DNA from: Didymodactylos carnosus
Taxonomy: Eukaryota > Rotifera > Eurotatoria > Philodinida > Philodinidae
Assembly: GCA_905250885.1 (NCBI GenBank)
Contig: CAJNOQ010002967.1
Coordinates: 1-21,986, forward strand
Length of the DNA stretch: 21,986 nucleotides
Direction of reading: 5' to 3'
Part shown: positions 1-9,669 of the stretch, in pieces
Position numbering within the stretch: the first letter of the stretch is position 1
How the letters are laid out: each line of letters starts with the position of its first letter
Program-made: the position numbers and the translations under genes
Notes under the pieces: model-generated
Databases searched by the model: none
What the model saw: only the letters and a program-made list of their open reading frames with translations
Told to the model about the DNA's origin: nothing

Positions 1-120
1 GTTCCAGAATAAATCGGTCACTTAGTATTTTGCTCATATCTTAGTTGAATTGTATCCCCTAAGCTTTGTTGTTTTCTTAAAAGATGTGCCGTAAAATTCT
101 CTACAAAAAATATATTAAAC

Positions 121-1041
121 ATTTTTCGGTTTCGTGAAGGTCGCGAAGAAGTTGAAGATGAAGCACGACCTGGCAGACCAGTCACCGAAACAACAACTGA
201 AAATATTGAACAAATCCGTCGTCTTATCGATGATGATCCTTTTAGTACAATTGAAGAATTGCAGGAACAAACTGGCTTAAGTTATAGCACCATTCAAAGA
301 ATCATCAGCGACCATTTGCAGCTTAGAAAAATTACTGCTCGTTATATGCCTAAACATCTGAACGATTTTCAACGGGCTGAACAAGTTCGCATATGCAAAG
401 AAAACTTAGAAAAATTCGAAAAAAGAATATGGCGCTTATGCGATGTGGTGACTGGAGATGAGTTGTGGTTTTACCACAAACAAATCGGTCGAAACTCATC
501 GAATGCTGTTTGGGTAACAAAAGGAGATCCTCCACCTACAGTAGTTTGATTTAATAAATTTGCTCCAAAAACCTTGTTTTCCATCTTTTTTAAGTCAAAT
601 GGTCCTCTTATTATTCATCGTGCTGAACGTGGATAAACTGTTGATCATCGGTATTACACTGACAATTGTTTACAACCTCTCGTCAATGAAATCAGGCGTC
701 AAAGATCATCATTTGGCACACGTGGTATTAAACTCCTTCATCACAATGGAAAACCTCATGTTCACAAAGCTGTTTGCGAGTACCTTGAATCAAAAGATAT
801 CACAATAGTACCACATGCACCTAATTCGCCAGATCTTGCACCATGTGACTTTTGGTTATTTGATTTAGTCAAACAAAATATAAGTGATCAGAACGATGCA
901 GAATCATTGAATGACGCTATAACTACATTCATGTACTCGTTGGATCCACAAGAATACAGAAAAACTTTCGATAAATGGATTCAAAGGATGCAATTGTGTG
1001 TAGATAATGATGGAGAATATTTTGAACATTTAATGAAATAA
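121..1041 (+). pseudogene. Mariner (DD34D-type) transposase, dead copy
   Basis: One reading frame, without frameshift, carries a mariner cut-and-paste transposase from the GRP linker (REEVEDEARPGRP at about 145-180) through a second helix-turn-helix to the C-terminus. The first catalytic Asp is seen in VTGDELWFYH, and the third in PDLAPCDFWLF. The second, normally LLHDN in this family, reads LLHHN, so an Asp has become His; 34 residues separate it from the third Asp, as in classical mariners. Two in-frame stops interrupt the frame: TGA at 547-549 and TAA at 634-636. Both are one C-to-T change away from sense codons (CGA, CAA). The first N-terminal helices are absent or unrecognisable, and no ATG is usable. 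The stop at 1039-1041 overlaps an AATAAA (1037-1042). I could not define terminal inverted repeats; the left end may lie at or beyond base 1. Non-functional fossil. Confidence 0.9.
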
Positions 1042-1910
1042 AAAGCTGCTGAAATTGTTCAATACTTTTTTTTATTCTACTACTATTGCCTGTGATAGAC
1101 TACACGTGTTATATTTATAAAGAGTTAGGTATTAGAAGAGACGAAAAAGTAAAGAAGAAAGTAAAGATAAGAGAAGAATAAAGAAACGATCAAAACCAAA
1201 AATGCACATGGATGAAAATATGATCCAATATTAGGGTTATATTTTACACAAATTTAGTTCTTGTCAGAATTTTATTATCATGGTACTAGATGAACAGAGA
1301 TGAAATACCATAGAAAAATAGAGCTTCATTTTCTCTATCATTCTATGAAAAAAGAAAATTTCCTTAAGCGTTTTATAAGAAAATTATATGGCTCCGCCAC
1401 TACTTTTGGGCACCCCTAAGTAATTATAAATAATGAGAACATCGGGAGAAACAGCGAACTACAAAACTTTGGAAATCATTGAAAGACTTCTGGGTACCTT
1501 CTAATGTTTGACCAGACTTCGAAAGGCATCAAAGGACTTCACATAAATCTAGTAGTCTTCATCGGATTTTTTCGGACTTCAAAGAACTCTAATAGAATCC
1601 AGAGTACTTTATCGGACCTTACAGGATTTCTTTAAAATTCATCGAATTTTTGCGAAACTCTACAGAATTCCACTACAGTTTAAGAAAAAGTTCGACAGGC
1701 GCTTCAAAACCTTTTTCTGTTTCTCCGCTCGGCACGAACTTGAAACTTAAAAAGGTTTAGTAGCACCTGCCGAACCTTCTTTATCGCTTTTAGACTTTGG
1801 TGATAAACTTGTTTAGAGTGTAGGATTCAGAAGACTTTGCTGAATTTTGAAAATATTAGTGGAACTTTATTCAATTTCAAGACTAAAGTCGCGGCTATTT
1901 CTCTCCATGA
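1042..1910. other. Gene-free stretch with degenerate GACTTC-type repeats
   Basis: No convincing coding frame. From about 1470 to 1680 the sequence is a run of diverged short motifs (GACTTC, GGACTTCAAAG, TAGAATCC, CAGAATTC) at irregular 10-20 bp spacing. It looks like an old, decayed simple or tandem repeat. A similar texture recurs near 21440-21640. On the minus strand, AATAAA (plus 1866-1871) lies 40 bp downstream of the stop at 1911 and is a plausible polyadenylation signal for the gene to the right. Confidence 0.5.
1690..1775. repeat. Imperfect inverted repeat (27-bp arms)
   Basis: Arms 1690-1716 and 1749-1775 are complementary at 23 of 27 positions and separated by 32 bp. Both carry the core GTTCGRCAGG and end in AAACCTTTTT. 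It could be a small foldback element or a transcribed hairpin; nothing shows a function. Confidence 0.6.
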
Positions 1911-2980
1911 TTATGAATATTTACCTATGAAGGCAACTTGGTAAATATCCATGTCAAAATTATTCAAAATATGAGAAAGCGGATTTCTGTAGTTTTCAAA
2001 ACAATCTGTATTAAAAAAGGTCAGTTTGATGCCACATGGTAAACAAACTTCGAAATGAAGTAATCCAGGTGTTTTTTCGACATTGATCTCATATTTTGAG
2101 TATTGGGATGTTTTTGCTTTTAATTTAGTGACGGTTTCCATCACAGCTGTTATAAAACCTATTCCACGATTTGATAGATAAATTATATTAATGTCTTGTT
2201 CATTAGTATCAGGAAATGATAAGTGACATAATGAATTTATTACAGCCCTTCCAACAATTGCAAGTTTTGAGAAATTGATGACGTCGAGCCACTGAGCTGA
2301 GAAAAAACGACTTGCAAGATTTCTTTTAAACTCTTCGAGAGTGCTCACAAATGTTGGATTGTATTGGCAATTTAAGTTCATTTGAATTGGAAAATACGTA
2401 TTAGCTGAGTAAATAAATAAAATATGAATAATTTTTAAGTTCAAAATAACATTTTACTGCTCTTACTCTTAAAAAGATTTCTTTCATGCTCATTTAAATT
2501 TCGTTCCAAACCTATTGTCGGACTATGTATTTCATAGTCGAGCAATCCAAAATCTGAGCAATATAGATCGGTATTGAATGGTAAAAGGCGGGAATAACAT
2601 TGGAAAACCGATGTTCTATAGGTTTGACAAAGCTTATTAAAGCCTTCGTGACTGAAACATGGATAAACAAATAAACGTTGACTTGGTTGAATAAAAGATG
2701 AATAGCGTTGGTCAACGAAAACTAATTTATTATTGATGACTTCACATTGGATTAAATGATGTTCATACATCTTTTTCGACACGAAAACTAGGTCATATCG
2801 ACAAAATTTCTTCAGGATGAGAAGGAAATCATGATCAAACGTTGATGCAATGTTTCGAAATTGGCTATCATCGTTCACATCTTCAAGGAAGTTGGATGCA
2901 TCTATGCCTTCAAGGAAGCGTAGCAGATAATATCCGATATATGGATGAAGATCCACAATTTTGTGTCCAGGTTCAGTCAT
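1911..2980 (-). CDS. Spliced gene, nucleotidyltransferase-like C-terminal half
   Basis: Two minus-strand frames that appear to overlap by four bases are better read as exons of one gene. Exon 1 is 2980-2467. A 62-bp intron (2466-2405) has donor GTAAGA and acceptor TTTACTCAG. Exon 2 is 2404-1911. The join keeps frame and gives 335 codons. The ATG at 2980 is chosen because an in-frame TAG precedes it once a 5'UTR intron (3038-2987) is removed. Residues about 195-335 resemble a eukaryotic/amoebal hypothetical family with a nucleotidyltransferase-like core. There is a W-x6-NFSKLAIVGRAVINSL block (usually AGGxV), then QDINIIY where the usual motif is DID, and FDMDIYQVAF near the end. The second Gly of GG is Arg and the second Asp of DxD is Asn, so catalysis is doubtful. 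The N-terminal half is unrecognised. Family members usually continue past this end, but AATAAA 40 bp downstream supports a real terminus. The fold assignment is from memory and tentative. Confidence 0.6.
2405..2466 (-). other. Intron, 62 bp
   Basis: Donor GTAAGAGC and acceptor TTTATTTACTCAG on the minus strand. Removing it joins codon ...AAG-A/CT-AAT... in frame and fuses two otherwise separate open frames. Short size matches the other introns in the window. Confidence 0.75.
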
Positions 2981-2986
2981 AATTTG

Positions 2987-3038
2987 CTAAAATCAATCGA
3001 TAATCAGTGATTTAACAAATTTTTCATTAAATACTTAC
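2987..3038 (-). other. Probable 5'UTR intron, 52 bp
   Basis: Minus strand: consensus donor AAG/GTAAGTAT at 3038 and acceptor GATTGATTTTAG ending at 2987, six bases before the ATG at 2980. The exon upstream (from 3039) is AT-rich and has an in-frame TAG, so it is untranslated. Spliced-leader addition at the same acceptor is an alternative reading. Confidence 0.6.
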
Positions 3039-4593
3039 CTTCTACTTGTTTTATATTCGAGATTTCAGCAAATTTTTAAAAAGGCCTTTTATCTAAAATA
3101 TTCTCACAATAAGCACTCATTTCTTCAATTATATTTTGGTAGGTCTAATGATCTTTTATTTTAATTAGTGTATATTGAAGCGTAAAAATAAATCGAAATA
3201 TTACTTAAAACAATACATATAAAAACATCAAGAAAAAACGGCAACGAAATTGTGAAATATTAAAAAACTACAATAACGTTGACTACAAGAATATCTGATA
3301 CAAAGTATACTTGACAATTATTACTGAAGTTTTTCTTTTTTTTGTTCATAAAATAACATATTTGATTTTCATATCTTTATTCTTATTGATCGTGAATATC
3401 GCGCAAATTAATCTTGTTAATATAAGTCTATAATATTCCCATATTCAGTGATTGCTCAATGATTTATTGTCGAAAATGCTTACTTTTCTATTTTCATTCT
3501 TTCTCTTTGAATACTTCAATATATCATTGTTGTTGTTTATATTAATTCCAGTTATATTCATCAAACAAAAATATAAGAATATACAATTAAAAAAACTAAT
3601 TTCTTTGTTTTTGACTGACAATTGATGCAAATATTCCCGAAACGACAGCAGTTGACATAATAATCTACAAAGAACTATCGGCAAATTCTTTGATGACAAA
3701 GAGAATAACATACTTTTATTGCTATTTACTGTCACTTGATATTGAATATAAATTATATTTATTAACTCTTTTAATATAATTATTCAACGCGTTTTAATAA
3801 ATAATTAATTCAACAATATTCATTGTAAGTAAAATGTAGTATTTCCTCATGTATTAAATGAGATTTTGCTTCCAGTTATCGGATGTTTATGAGTTTCTCT
3901 CTCATTTTCTCATCTCATGCTTCTTCCATTTGTGTACCTCTTTCGAAACGCGTTGAACATGTTATAATTTCTCTCTTCATTTCTGTGAGCACTTCTTTCT
4001 TTCTCTTTTTTTTGAAGGCAATAAATTTATTAGCTACTCTCATCATTTTTCAATAATGATGTTGTCGATGTTTTTATTTACTCTTTGTAATTTTCTCTTC
4101 TCGTAGTTAATAATGAGTATTTACATCTGAATCAAGCTGCACATGCGAAATGCATTTCATACATTTTAATCCACGTATTTCTTATCATCAATGACGTTGA
4201 CATCGAGTGATATTATTATCAACACGATATTGTCGTAGTCTCGTTAGCATATATTCAAGTCATGTGAAAAAAATCTGGTTCGAAAAACCGATTAACAATT
4301 AGATTGGTAAGTTTTTTTAGAAAATTTTTTACGTGGGAATTGTCAAGTGCTGACAATACAATAATATATGATTTCTTCTATGAAGAATGAATTCAACCAT
4401 TATTGAGAAGTCATTTCAGTTAATTGCTTTCCAATATTCTAAAATTTCGGGAAGAGAAAAGTTGCAAAGTGACATCAATTTCATGTCTCAATTAAACAAG
4501 AACTGTTCATAGACAATAATAACACTCAAAAGATTATAAATTCTAACACACCACACGCATGCAAGCATATAATAAATATTATTCAAGAAAAAG
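3039..4593. other. AT-rich gene-free stretch
   Basis: No recognisable gene, RNA or repeat family. A minus-strand frame at 3445-3735 (first ATG near 3711) is compositionally indistinguishable from background. Around 3890-4020 the plus strand is rich in pyrimidine runs (TTTCTCTCTC). Regulatory sequence for the flanking minus-strand gene could lie at its left part; I see no specific site. Confidence 0.4.
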
Positions 4594-5529
4594 TCAGGTA
4601 AAGAATATATCTAATAATTTTTGTATGTTTTGTGAATTATTGATAAAATTTTTTGGATTCATCCACCACCAATGGTTAACCTTACAAATGCGATCATACA
4701 CTATAACAGAGGCAAAAAACAGTTTCTTGTATCTATTAAATGCAGGTACATACCCTCTGAAACTTGCAATCTTTGAACGACTATCTGTTCTGACAATCGT
4801 TTAACAAACGATTTAAACATTTCCTAAATAATACAATTTACAATTGAAAGTCGTGCACAAAATAATACCACACACTAAAATAAAATGTGTCGCATGTGTC
4901 TTGTCTCTTGCGTTCCGCTGGAAATACAACACATGCGACGCATTTTATTTTAGTGTCTATACCTTGCTTTCAAAGCGATCGATATATTTTGTAAAATTAT
5001 ATCGAATTGAATCAATAATATGGCGAGGCGGTATCGGGTGATATTGTATTTCAGATAGTAAAATATCATCAGCACGATGCATAGGTGCAGCGATAGGATT
5101 TTGGTGACGATACCGGACAAGAGATATTTCTTTAATCGATTTTCCAACGCGCAGAGCTTGATATGTCTGCTCTTCTGTCCTGAAGAACAAATAAATTATG
5201 GGTCTACCGGATTTCGTCGGTACCCGACGATATTTATAGTATTTCAGCTGTTGTTGCAGGTGACCACAAAGAACATTGTTAGGAATATCGGATTTCGAAC
5301 GATTATTTAATACAAGTCGACATTCCATTCTGTTAAATAAATTAATGAGAAAAAATTTGTTTTATACATTCGCATTATGAAGATATATATGTATATCGAA
5401 TTGATGAAAAAGGAAAGAAAAAAAGGAAAAATTTCGAAAGGGGAATATAGCCTACCTATACCTGTATTCACTTAGATGATAAAAATATTTAGAAAAGTTC
5501 GAGGTATTCATTATCGAAAAATAGCTCAT
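4594..5529 (-). CDS. Four-exon gene of unknown function
   Basis: Minus-strand gene reconstructed by splice sites. Exon 1 is 5529-5462; intron 5461-5330 (GTATAG...TTTAACAG). Exon 2 is 5329-4963; intron 4962-4824 (GTATAG...ATTATTTAG). Exon 3 is 4823-4754; intron 4753-4701 (GTATGT...GTTATAG). Exon 4 is 4700-4594. The exons sum to 612 bases, exactly 204 codons including TGA. The start ATG (5529) follows an in-frame TAA. The 203-residue product is basic and has no signal peptide or membrane segment. Residues about 58-92 (TKSGRPIIYLFFRTEE to KEISLVRYRH) could form a small alpha/beta RNA-binding-like or retroelement Gag-like fold, but I do not recognise the family. The tail has an unusual WWW (HWWWMNPKNF). 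Splice phases agree at every junction, which favours a real gene; expression evidence is missing. Confidence 0.55.
4872..4956. repeat. Near-perfect 85-nt hairpin inside an intron
   Basis: Arms 4872-4899 and 4929-4956 (28 bp each) are complementary except for one position, which on plus-strand RNA would be a G-U wobble. The loop is 29 nt. The arm begins ACACTAAAATAAAATG. It lies in intron 2 of the 4594-5529 gene, five bases from the donor. Without it the intron would be 54 bp, the usual size here, so it looks like an insertion: a tiny foldback element or a pre-miRNA-like hairpin. No clear target-site duplication was seen. Confidence 0.85.
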
Positions 5530-7147
5530 ATTACATTTATATTAAACACTAAGAAAAAGAAATATTTCCTCTTTTATTAATACCAAAAAATCCAATGAAA
5601 TTTCAAATGTCTCTGCTGAAAAATTCAATATTATTCAGATACAATAGTGAGAATTCTTACATCTACATTAAAAAAACGATTCAGTTCTAAAGAATAATGT
5701 ATTTATGTTATTTAATCTCATGTAATGTTTCTCAATTATGTGACTCTACATTACATTTCTCATTTTAAATTCAATCAATCTGATCGTTATCTTTCACGGC
5801 CAAATTGTTTTAAAAGAAATGGGTGCCATAAAAGGCTCATTCTCCTTGACGGCTCAGTGACTTATGTTTATTTGAATAGTTTATTTTATTAGCAATTGTA
5901 AGAGTGAATATGTTTGCCTTCAAAAACGTGAAAGTAAATGAAAAATATTAATAATTATAGAGAATACTTATCTTATAATATTTCTTTTACGAGAATACAA
6001 ATATTGCTCGACAATAATAATTGTTTAAATTGTAGGAGAGACAGCAACCGTGACGATCAACAAATCTGGTGATATAAGATTGAGAACGCCACGAAAAGAA
6101 TCACTGTATTTATACTTCAACATGATCTTATCAGAAGAGATCAAATTTTCTCTAGTCATTAGATAGCAATCAGTTATCTTCTTTGAAGAAGAAGCTTTTC
6201 AACAATTTTTTCCGCTTGAAGATGCTTGATTGTGTTTGAAAAGAATTTATCATGAAATAAACTACATTGACAAAATGATATATATGCGATATAATTGATT
6301 GCCTCCACTCGTATAGTCCTTTAGAATACTCATCCAAACTAAAATCTTTATAAGATCTTTTCCATACTTCCATATATTTTTGAAAAGTTAAAAATATCTT
6401 TGTTTGCTAGAAAAATTGCTTGTAAATATTCTACTTATTTTATCATCTATTGCATCAATGTTAATGTTCCATATGTGATTTAGATCAATCGTATTCATCA
6501 TTTATATCATTTGTTTTGCACAGCATGTAAAACTTGTATCGATAAAAATCTAGTTTCTGATCAAAAGTACATCTAATTGTTTAATGTAATAGATCATTTT
6601 TAGTAAAAAAATTTTTTTTAATTTTGATTTGTCTCAAGTAGCCCTGTATGAATAGCAATTATCACCTGTATACCCAATAAATTTTTTGAAATCAATTCTA
6701 TTTCAATGAAATATTCAGTACACTAAGGTTTTCAGACACCATCGTAATATTTCTGAGACTCGTTTCATCACTATACCATCAATCTCATGCATATTAATTT
6801 GTATACCTTCGCGTTAATTGAATGATCACCGAGTGATGACAACAATCTTAGTTATCACTAGAACAAAGCTAAATAATATATCAACGCCATCGGTTGATAA
6901 TATCACTTCGCCATTATAAATAACATCGTACTAATATGCCGCTGGAAAATAAAAAGGAACACACTACTAAGCTCATTGATCATTCGAAGTCTTTGTTCTC
7001 ATTCGAAACAAAAAATATCGGGGACTGTTATCTTATCGTATTTGAATATTCACCTATAAATAGGAAAAAATTAGTCAGTTCTACCATTTTTTTTCTTCCA
7101 CTCTCTTCTGACAATAGCTCACGTCTGTACTGTTTTTTCATTTACTT
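5530..7147. other. AT-rich stretch with weak coding remnants
   Basis: Mostly featureless. At 6036-6166 (+) a less AT-rich segment follows an acceptor-like TTGTAG and stays open for 43 codons (includes INKSGDIRLRTPRKES), resembling a stray last exon; I cannot name it. On the minus strand 6373-6170 encodes 67 residues beginning MEVWKRSYKDFSLDEYSKG, protein-like at its start but degrading into low complexity. A plus frame at 6936-7151 has no recognisable content. These are possible gene relics rather than genes. Confidence 0.3.
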
Positions 7148-7519
7148 ATGATGTCACACGCTATGTTTATAACAAGACGCCATTTCCATGTAAAGTGGCA
7201 ACTTGCCAAATTCAATATCGATGGTCATAAAAACAATCCGTATATGAATGGAAATAACAACAAGGTTATTTTCTAAACTGGCCCAGATCAAGAGCAATCA
7301 ACATTGTTTCGTAAGGCTGGTGACCAAACTGGCAAAATTTTAGAAGGCGGCACTAGTGTTATAGTTGCTCCAGCAAAATGGCTTGCTCACATGTAGGATA
7401 ACTGATACGTTGTCTTTATTAATTTGTACACTAATCCTCTATGGAAATCGAGCCGTTATGGCACCTCACTCTCACAAAAACAGATATTAATAAGATTTAT
7501 ATTGAACTTACATATCTGA
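7148..7519 (+). pseudogene. Broken gene of unidentified family
   Basis: A single frame from the ATG at 7148 to 7519 gives protein-like sequence with balanced composition, unlike the AT-rich flanks. It includes KFNIDGHKNNPYMNGNNN, then TGPDQEQSTLFRKAGDQTGK, LEGGTSVIVAPAKWLAHM and YVVFINLYTNPLW. Three in-frame stops break it: TAA at 7274-7276, TAG at 7394-7396 and TGA at 7403-7405. The last two are what CAG-to-TAG and TGG-to-TGA transitions would give. No frameshift is needed to read through, so this is a recently decayed coding sequence or exon. I do not recognise the family; the regular spacing of Gly, Pro and Trp suggests a beta-rich globular domain. A start further upstream in another exon is possible. 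Confidence 0.55.
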
Positions 7520-7689
7520 TTGTTGACAGTTTTTATATAGAATTATACATACATCTCGTTAGAAGTAATAATATTTGTGATGAACAGAGAGCAATGCGAG
7601 AATAGAAAAAAAAGAACATTACGTATTGAAATATAATCACAAGAGAAAAAGAGGGAACAAGTTATGCTGTTCAAGAGTGAACGGTCACG

Positions 7690-8020
7690 GTGAATTTGTT
7701 TTTTCTCATTCGTTTCGTTCATCTACGAATGTTATTAAAACAACTGAAAGTGTTTTTGAAATCAAATGAGGAAAAAATTTTTTTTTAAGACAAACAGTTC
7801 ATGAATATTGGAGAAGCGGCAATTAATTACTGTGTATAATACAAGAGATCAATTCGACAATGTTAATAAGAAACTAAATAATTATTTTTTACATCTCATC
7901 CATACAGCATTCACAACAAGCTCATTCCACTTAGATCAGATGCTTAATATTGTTTGTTCTTTATTTTTATTTTACAATTATACTCATCAAATCGATAGAA
8001 TAACTGGTTATTTAAATTAA
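7690..8020 (+). pseudogene. ADP-ribosyltransferase (R-S-ExE type) C-terminal remnant
   Basis: Residues encoded from 7808 (ITVYNTRDQFDNVNKKLNN) align without gaps for about 50 positions to the better-preserved fragment at 20869-21078 (LTVCNERDQLDQLNNYLDD). The shared pattern is TV-N-RDQ-D--N--L----L-L. Just upstream, in another frame, SNEEKIFF (about 7762-7785) sits where the family has the ExE/ILF strand; the catalytic second Glu would be Lys. A TAA (7786-7788) follows, and a frame change separates the two parts. Further upstream, SFRSSTN (about 7713-7733) may be the decayed S-T-S strand. Eukaryotic mono-ADP-ribosyltransferases of this fold transfer ADP-ribose from NAD to Arg or similar residues. 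This copy cannot be active. The C-terminal link to the other copy is firmer than the upstream motif calls. Confidence 0.5.
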
Positions 8021-9494
8021 ATAAACACAAAAAATATTTCAAGAAATTCAGTATTGTTATTTTAATCATTGTTAATAGCTTTCGTACTCTATCATGGATT
8101 AGTATAGACATTTATATCCTCGTTTGTATGTGTGTCAAGATTAAACATATTTAATCTCAATGTTTCTTTGTATAAATAGTTTTTCACTGTCAAAGAACAG
8201 AATGAAAAAATAAATCTAGGGGAACACAAAAAAGAAAAACAATATTGAAACTTTTTATATTTGTAACTGACTATACGAGGTTATACGTTTCTATTTAATT
8301 CATTAATGTATCGTTTTGTATTAGACAACGTCACTAACGTTACAGAACATCCAGTAAGGGATGATCTACATCACATTACTTTAGTAATCCTTATTTTACC
8401 ATTTTATTCAAAATTTAGTTCTTTTGTATAAATTATGTCTTATGACAAAATGATTAATACTTACATCAGACCAAATAAATTTTAACTTTAAAAAAATACT
8501 CCAATTTTATCTTCTCATAGCATATTCGATAAAAACTAGTCATTGAGTATTGTTTCTCCTACTAATGGAAAATATTTATTATAGGATTAGGTTGATGGCT
8601 AGTTCATTCTTCCGGTAGACGCGGCGTACCTAAACTATTTACTATCTTAATTTTTTTCTTGTACTGTGCACGATGTTACTATTATGTTTACCTTACACAT
8701 CACATTTATTCATTCATGCTTCCTCCATAATTATAATTAGTTTAATTCGATCGATCATCCTATGTATTTGTTCTATTTTGCAGGCTCACTTACATCGTAT
8801 GTGCCACTGTATTAATGATTGGTTTTTTTTATCTACCTGTGTCTACATCGAAAATTGTCGCTTGGGTTATTTTCATCTGCAACTGGAAAACCGAATGTAT
8901 CACAATTAGCAATGGATGAAGTGGTAAAACTCGCATCTCTTCGTCATGCTATCCAAAGAAGTTGATCTAACAATTGTTACGGAACTCTTAATTTAAAAAT
9001 AAACAACAATTTTTTTTCATTAGTGTCTTTTAACATTTTATCATCTAATTTAATCTTTAAACTGTTCGTTTTTTTCTAATTTTAAATCCAATTGAACACG
9101 TTTCATATTAATATTTCTATTAGAATATTAATTGAAAACTAGTTCTAAGCGTGTTTTCTTATAAAGTTATGCACTTTGAAAATTTAGCATTATTTTTGAT
9201 CAATGACTGTTCTTTAATCTTTATTTTAAATGATATTGAATCTTAGAAAAAATGTAACGTTATAGATGATCTTGTAGTGTAAAGTGTATTGTCAAAAAAA
9301 TCATTGTGAGAATCTTTCACGTGAATGTTCACTTCGTTTATTTCGTCCGCCTGAGTGACTATATATACCTAGTTATCTCAGGAAAATTGACATCAAGTTG
9401 AGGAGGAGAACAATGATCAAGGCGGAGAGACATAATAATGAATAAAGACGAATGGGAGAGAATATATTAAAAAAAGGGGGACATGTACATCTAG
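8021..9494. other. AT-rich stretch with one possible coding remnant
   Basis: No confident gene. After an acceptor-like TATTTTGCAG (ending about 8784), a segment to 8965 has two partly protein-like frames. In the second, 8867-8965 reads ATGKPNVSQLAMDEVVKLAS and ends in TGA, with composition far from background; the preceding exon-like part (LHRMCHCINDWFFL) is in another frame. A frame around 8275-8430 contains NVTNVTEHPVRDDLHH. These may be relics of a gene I cannot identify. Confidence 0.3.
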
Positions 9495-9519
9495 ATATAT
9501 ATATATATATATATATATA
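9495..9519. repeat. (AT)n microsatellite
   Basis: Uninterrupted alternating A and T for 25 bp, directly left of the palindrome-bearing tandem repeat. A second short AT run lies at about 9570-9579. Confidence 0.95.
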
Positions 9520-9521
9520 CG

Positions 9522-9660
9522 TTTGACAGCTGTCAAAGTATACAGAACGAAAGAGAAAAATATGAACATATATATATATGTACAGAACGGAAAGAGTATG
9601 AACATACATACTTTTGACAGCTGTCAAAATGTACAGGACGTAAGAGAAGAACATAAACAG
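9522..9660. repeat. Minisatellite-like repeat built on a TGACAGCTGTCA palindrome
   Basis: TTTGACAGCTGTCAAA occurs at 9522-9537 and again, extended to 18 bp, at 9612-9629, 91 bp apart. After each comes a variant of TACAGRACGWAAGAG followed by GAACATA-like sequence; a third partial unit (GTACAGAACGGAAAGAG) begins near 9580. TGACAGCTGTCA is the palindromic site recognised by TALE homeodomain proteins of the TGIF/MEIS group in animals. Function here is not shown; it may simply be repeat sequence. Confidence 0.7.
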
Positions 9661-9669
9661 ACGTATATA

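Noticed and set aside
2441..2444. Two minus-strand genes overlapping by four bases, bacterial-operon style
   Set aside because: A 62-bp GT-AG intron joins both frames in phase, so they are exons of one eukaryotic gene.
4559..4804. Plus-strand frame of 81 residues
   Set aside because: Antisense to exons 3 and 4 of the spliced minus-strand gene; composition is that of a shadow frame.
5049..5072. Hammerhead-like CTGATGA...GAAA on the minus strand
   Set aside because: The intervening sequence cannot form stem II and the segment is coding (exon 2 of the 4594-5529 gene); chance match.
8673..8909. Plus-strand frame of 78 hydrophobic residues
   Set aside because: Leu/Ile/Cys-rich frame typical of T-rich DNA; its first part precedes an acceptor-like site and looks like intron. 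Only the remnant near 8867-8965 was kept as a weak signal.
9373..9654. Minus-strand hydrophobic frames with Tyr-Ile repeats
   Set aside because: They are translations of the (AT)n microsatellite and the minisatellite.
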